Positions 5,403 through 5,926 of a DNA stretch of 5,926 nucleotides are shown one piece after another. Each line of letters opens with the position of its first letter. Position 1 is the first letter of the stretch. The notes under the pieces were generated by a model. That model was not told the origin of the DNA, made no database searches, and was given only the letters and a program-made list of their open reading frames with translations. Both the position numbers and the translations under genes were made by a program. Where the stretch lies: positions 722 to 6,647 of the forward strand of contig DPSW01000168.1 of NCBI GenBank assembly GCA_003527145.1, read 5' to 3'. Source of the DNA: Clostridiaceae bacterium. Its GTDB lineage: Bacteria; Bacillota; Clostridia; Lutisporales; Lutisporaceae.

Positions 5403-5545
5403 GTATAAAGCTTCGAAGCTAAGACTTTGTAAGCTTGTATAGGGTTGCGTCAAAACTCGCTTTGGCTCAAACAGTTGACGCAACTGATCCTATCCTTCGC
5501 TAACAAACTCTAATTTCCTTCGCAAATGCATTCTTTTATCAGTTA
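5390..5545. repeat. Long imperfect inverted repeat (MITE-like) upstream of plsY
   Basis: The left arm (5390-5453) and the reverse complement of the right arm (5475-5545) align along their whole length with small gaps. Outer ends are TAGCTGATA and TAACTGATA. Inside come matching CGAAG blocks, then ACTTTGTAAGC against GTTTGTTAGC, then ATAGG on both sides. A perfect 10-bp core follows (5444-5453 with 5475-5484) around a 21-nt loop. A 12-bp palindrome AGCTTCGAAGCT (5409-5420) lies in the left arm. The size, non-coding content and symmetry fit a miniature inverted-repeat element or a dispersed palindromic repeat, but no clear target-site duplication is visible and only one copy is in the window. 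Confidence 0.55.
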
Positions 5546-5595
5546 ATATGATTTTACTGATGTAAAATATTTAATTTTTTATCTATACTAATTTT

Positions 5596-5624
5596 AAAAA
5601 GCCCGGACATTGTCCGAGCTTTTT
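5596..5624 (-). terminator. Intrinsic terminator of the cyclohydrolase gene
   Basis: AAAAAGC-C-CGGAC and GTCCG-A-GCTTTTT pair as 12 bp with one C/A mismatch and a 3-nt loop. The hairpin begins 1 nt after the stop codon of the minus-strand gene, and on that strand it ends in CTTTTT. The A/T-symmetric flanks could make it work in both directions, but no plus-strand gene leads into it. Confidence 0.85.
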
Positions 5625-5625
5625 A

Positions 5626-5926
5626 CTAAAGTACAACTTTCTCTAATATAGACTTTTCAGTCTCTACTGCCTTCTTCTCAGTATCTGCCACTTCTTTGCC
5701 AAGCCTTTCAACAAACTCAGCATCTTTTATGGAGCCTAAATTGATTTTAACATTGTATAAGGCTGATAGAGCTGCTGTTCTTGCCATCATCGCCGCTACA
5801 GCTCCGTCTGTCACAGCATTTTTATTTCCGTTTTCCACCGCTTTAGCAATAATATTCATCATTTGCAGTGCATTCTTCGCAACCTCAAGGGGAACTAATG
5901 CGGCGTTTTTAAGGCCTTTCTGGATG
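5626..5926 (-). CDS. Cyclodeaminase/cyclohydrolase family protein (FTCD_C, FchA-like), 3' part
   Basis: The last 100 residues are in the window; the gene continues beyond the right edge, still open. The visible part begins IQKGLKNAALVPLEVAKNALQMM and continues with IAKAVENGNKNAVTDGAVAAMMARTAALSALYNVKINL. These are the characteristic helices of the FTCD_C family, in which VPLEVA and the NxxAVTD segment are conserved. Stand-alone members of about 210 residues in Clostridia act as methenyl-tetrahydrofolate cyclohydrolase (FchA) or formimino-tetrahydrofolate cyclodeaminase, in cytosolic one-carbon metabolism. The visible C-terminal half cannot tell these apart, and the N-terminal part is not shown. 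The Met codon at 5862 is internal, since homologous sequence precedes it. The C-terminal tail (EKKAVETEKSILEKVVL) is a charged helix. A strong terminator follows immediately, which separates this gene from plsY. Confidence 0.9.
   Translation of the reverse strand, partial: IQKGLKNAALVPLEVAKNALQMMNIIAKAVENGNKNAVTDGAVAAMMARTAALSALYNVKINLGSIKDAEFVERLGKEVADTEKKAVETEKSILEKVVL

Noticed and set aside
5346..5483. A 46-residue N-terminal extension of plsY starting at 5483
   Set aside because: It translates the intergenic inverted repeat and the promoter, is unlike any PlsY N-terminus, and the ATG at 5345 has a strong, well-spaced ribosome site.
5626..5862. A complete 78-residue gene starting at the Met codon at 5862
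   Set aside because: The frame stays open to the window edge, and the upstream residues (LVPLEVAKNAL) match the same family, so the Met is internal and the gene is cut by the edge.
1..5926. CRISPR array, tRNA, rRNA, transposase or defence genes
   Set aside because: I saw no regularly spaced repeats, no tRNA-like cloverleaf and no transposase or nuclease motifs on either strand.

Overview
The window looks like ordinary chromosome of a low-GC, probably anaerobic Firmicute of the class Clostridia. The DNA is AT-rich, Shine-Dalgarno sites are strong, several genes start with GTG or TTG, and there is a stand-alone FTCD_C/FchA-type folate cyclohydrolase, a radical SAM enzyme and an acyl-phosphate-dependent PlsY. 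The genus cannot be fixed from this sequence alone.

Layout: (1) Positions 23-1840, minus strand: two exported proteins in tandem. A small secreted beta-rich protein (1400-1840) lies upstream of a larger exported protein with a C-terminal putative amidase (Amidase_6-like, NlpC/P60-type Cys/His) domain (94-1278). A perfect 13-bp inverted repeat overlapping a possible promoter separates them, and a hairpin follows the second gene. (2) Positions 1841-3226: a divergent promoter region, then a coupled gene pair on the plus strand for a split ThrE-type (YjjP/YjjB-like) amino-acid or carboxylate exporter. (3) Positions 3303-3773, plus strand: a GNAT acetyltransferase resembling EctA (L-2,4-diaminobutyrate acetyltransferase), without ectB or ectC in view. 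It converges on and overlaps by 6 bp (4) a radical SAM gene on the minus strand (3768-4637), downstream of (5) a divergent plsY (4716-5345). (6) Positions 5390-5545: a long imperfect inverted repeat, MITE-like, abutting the plsY promoter. (7) A terminator and the 3' end of a minus-strand cyclodeaminase/cyclohydrolase gene that runs off the right edge.

Functional links are loose. The two exported proteins plausibly work together at the cell surface. The two exporter subunits certainly form one transporter, and the acetyltransferase after them may be co-transcribed. The plsY, radical SAM and cyclohydrolase genes are metabolic housekeeping neighbours. No defence system, CRISPR array, RNA gene or complete mobile element was found. 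The points most worth a second look are the long inverted repeat at plsY, the symmetric repeat between the secreted-protein genes, the EF-hand-like loop inside the amidase domain, and the orphan EctA-like enzyme.
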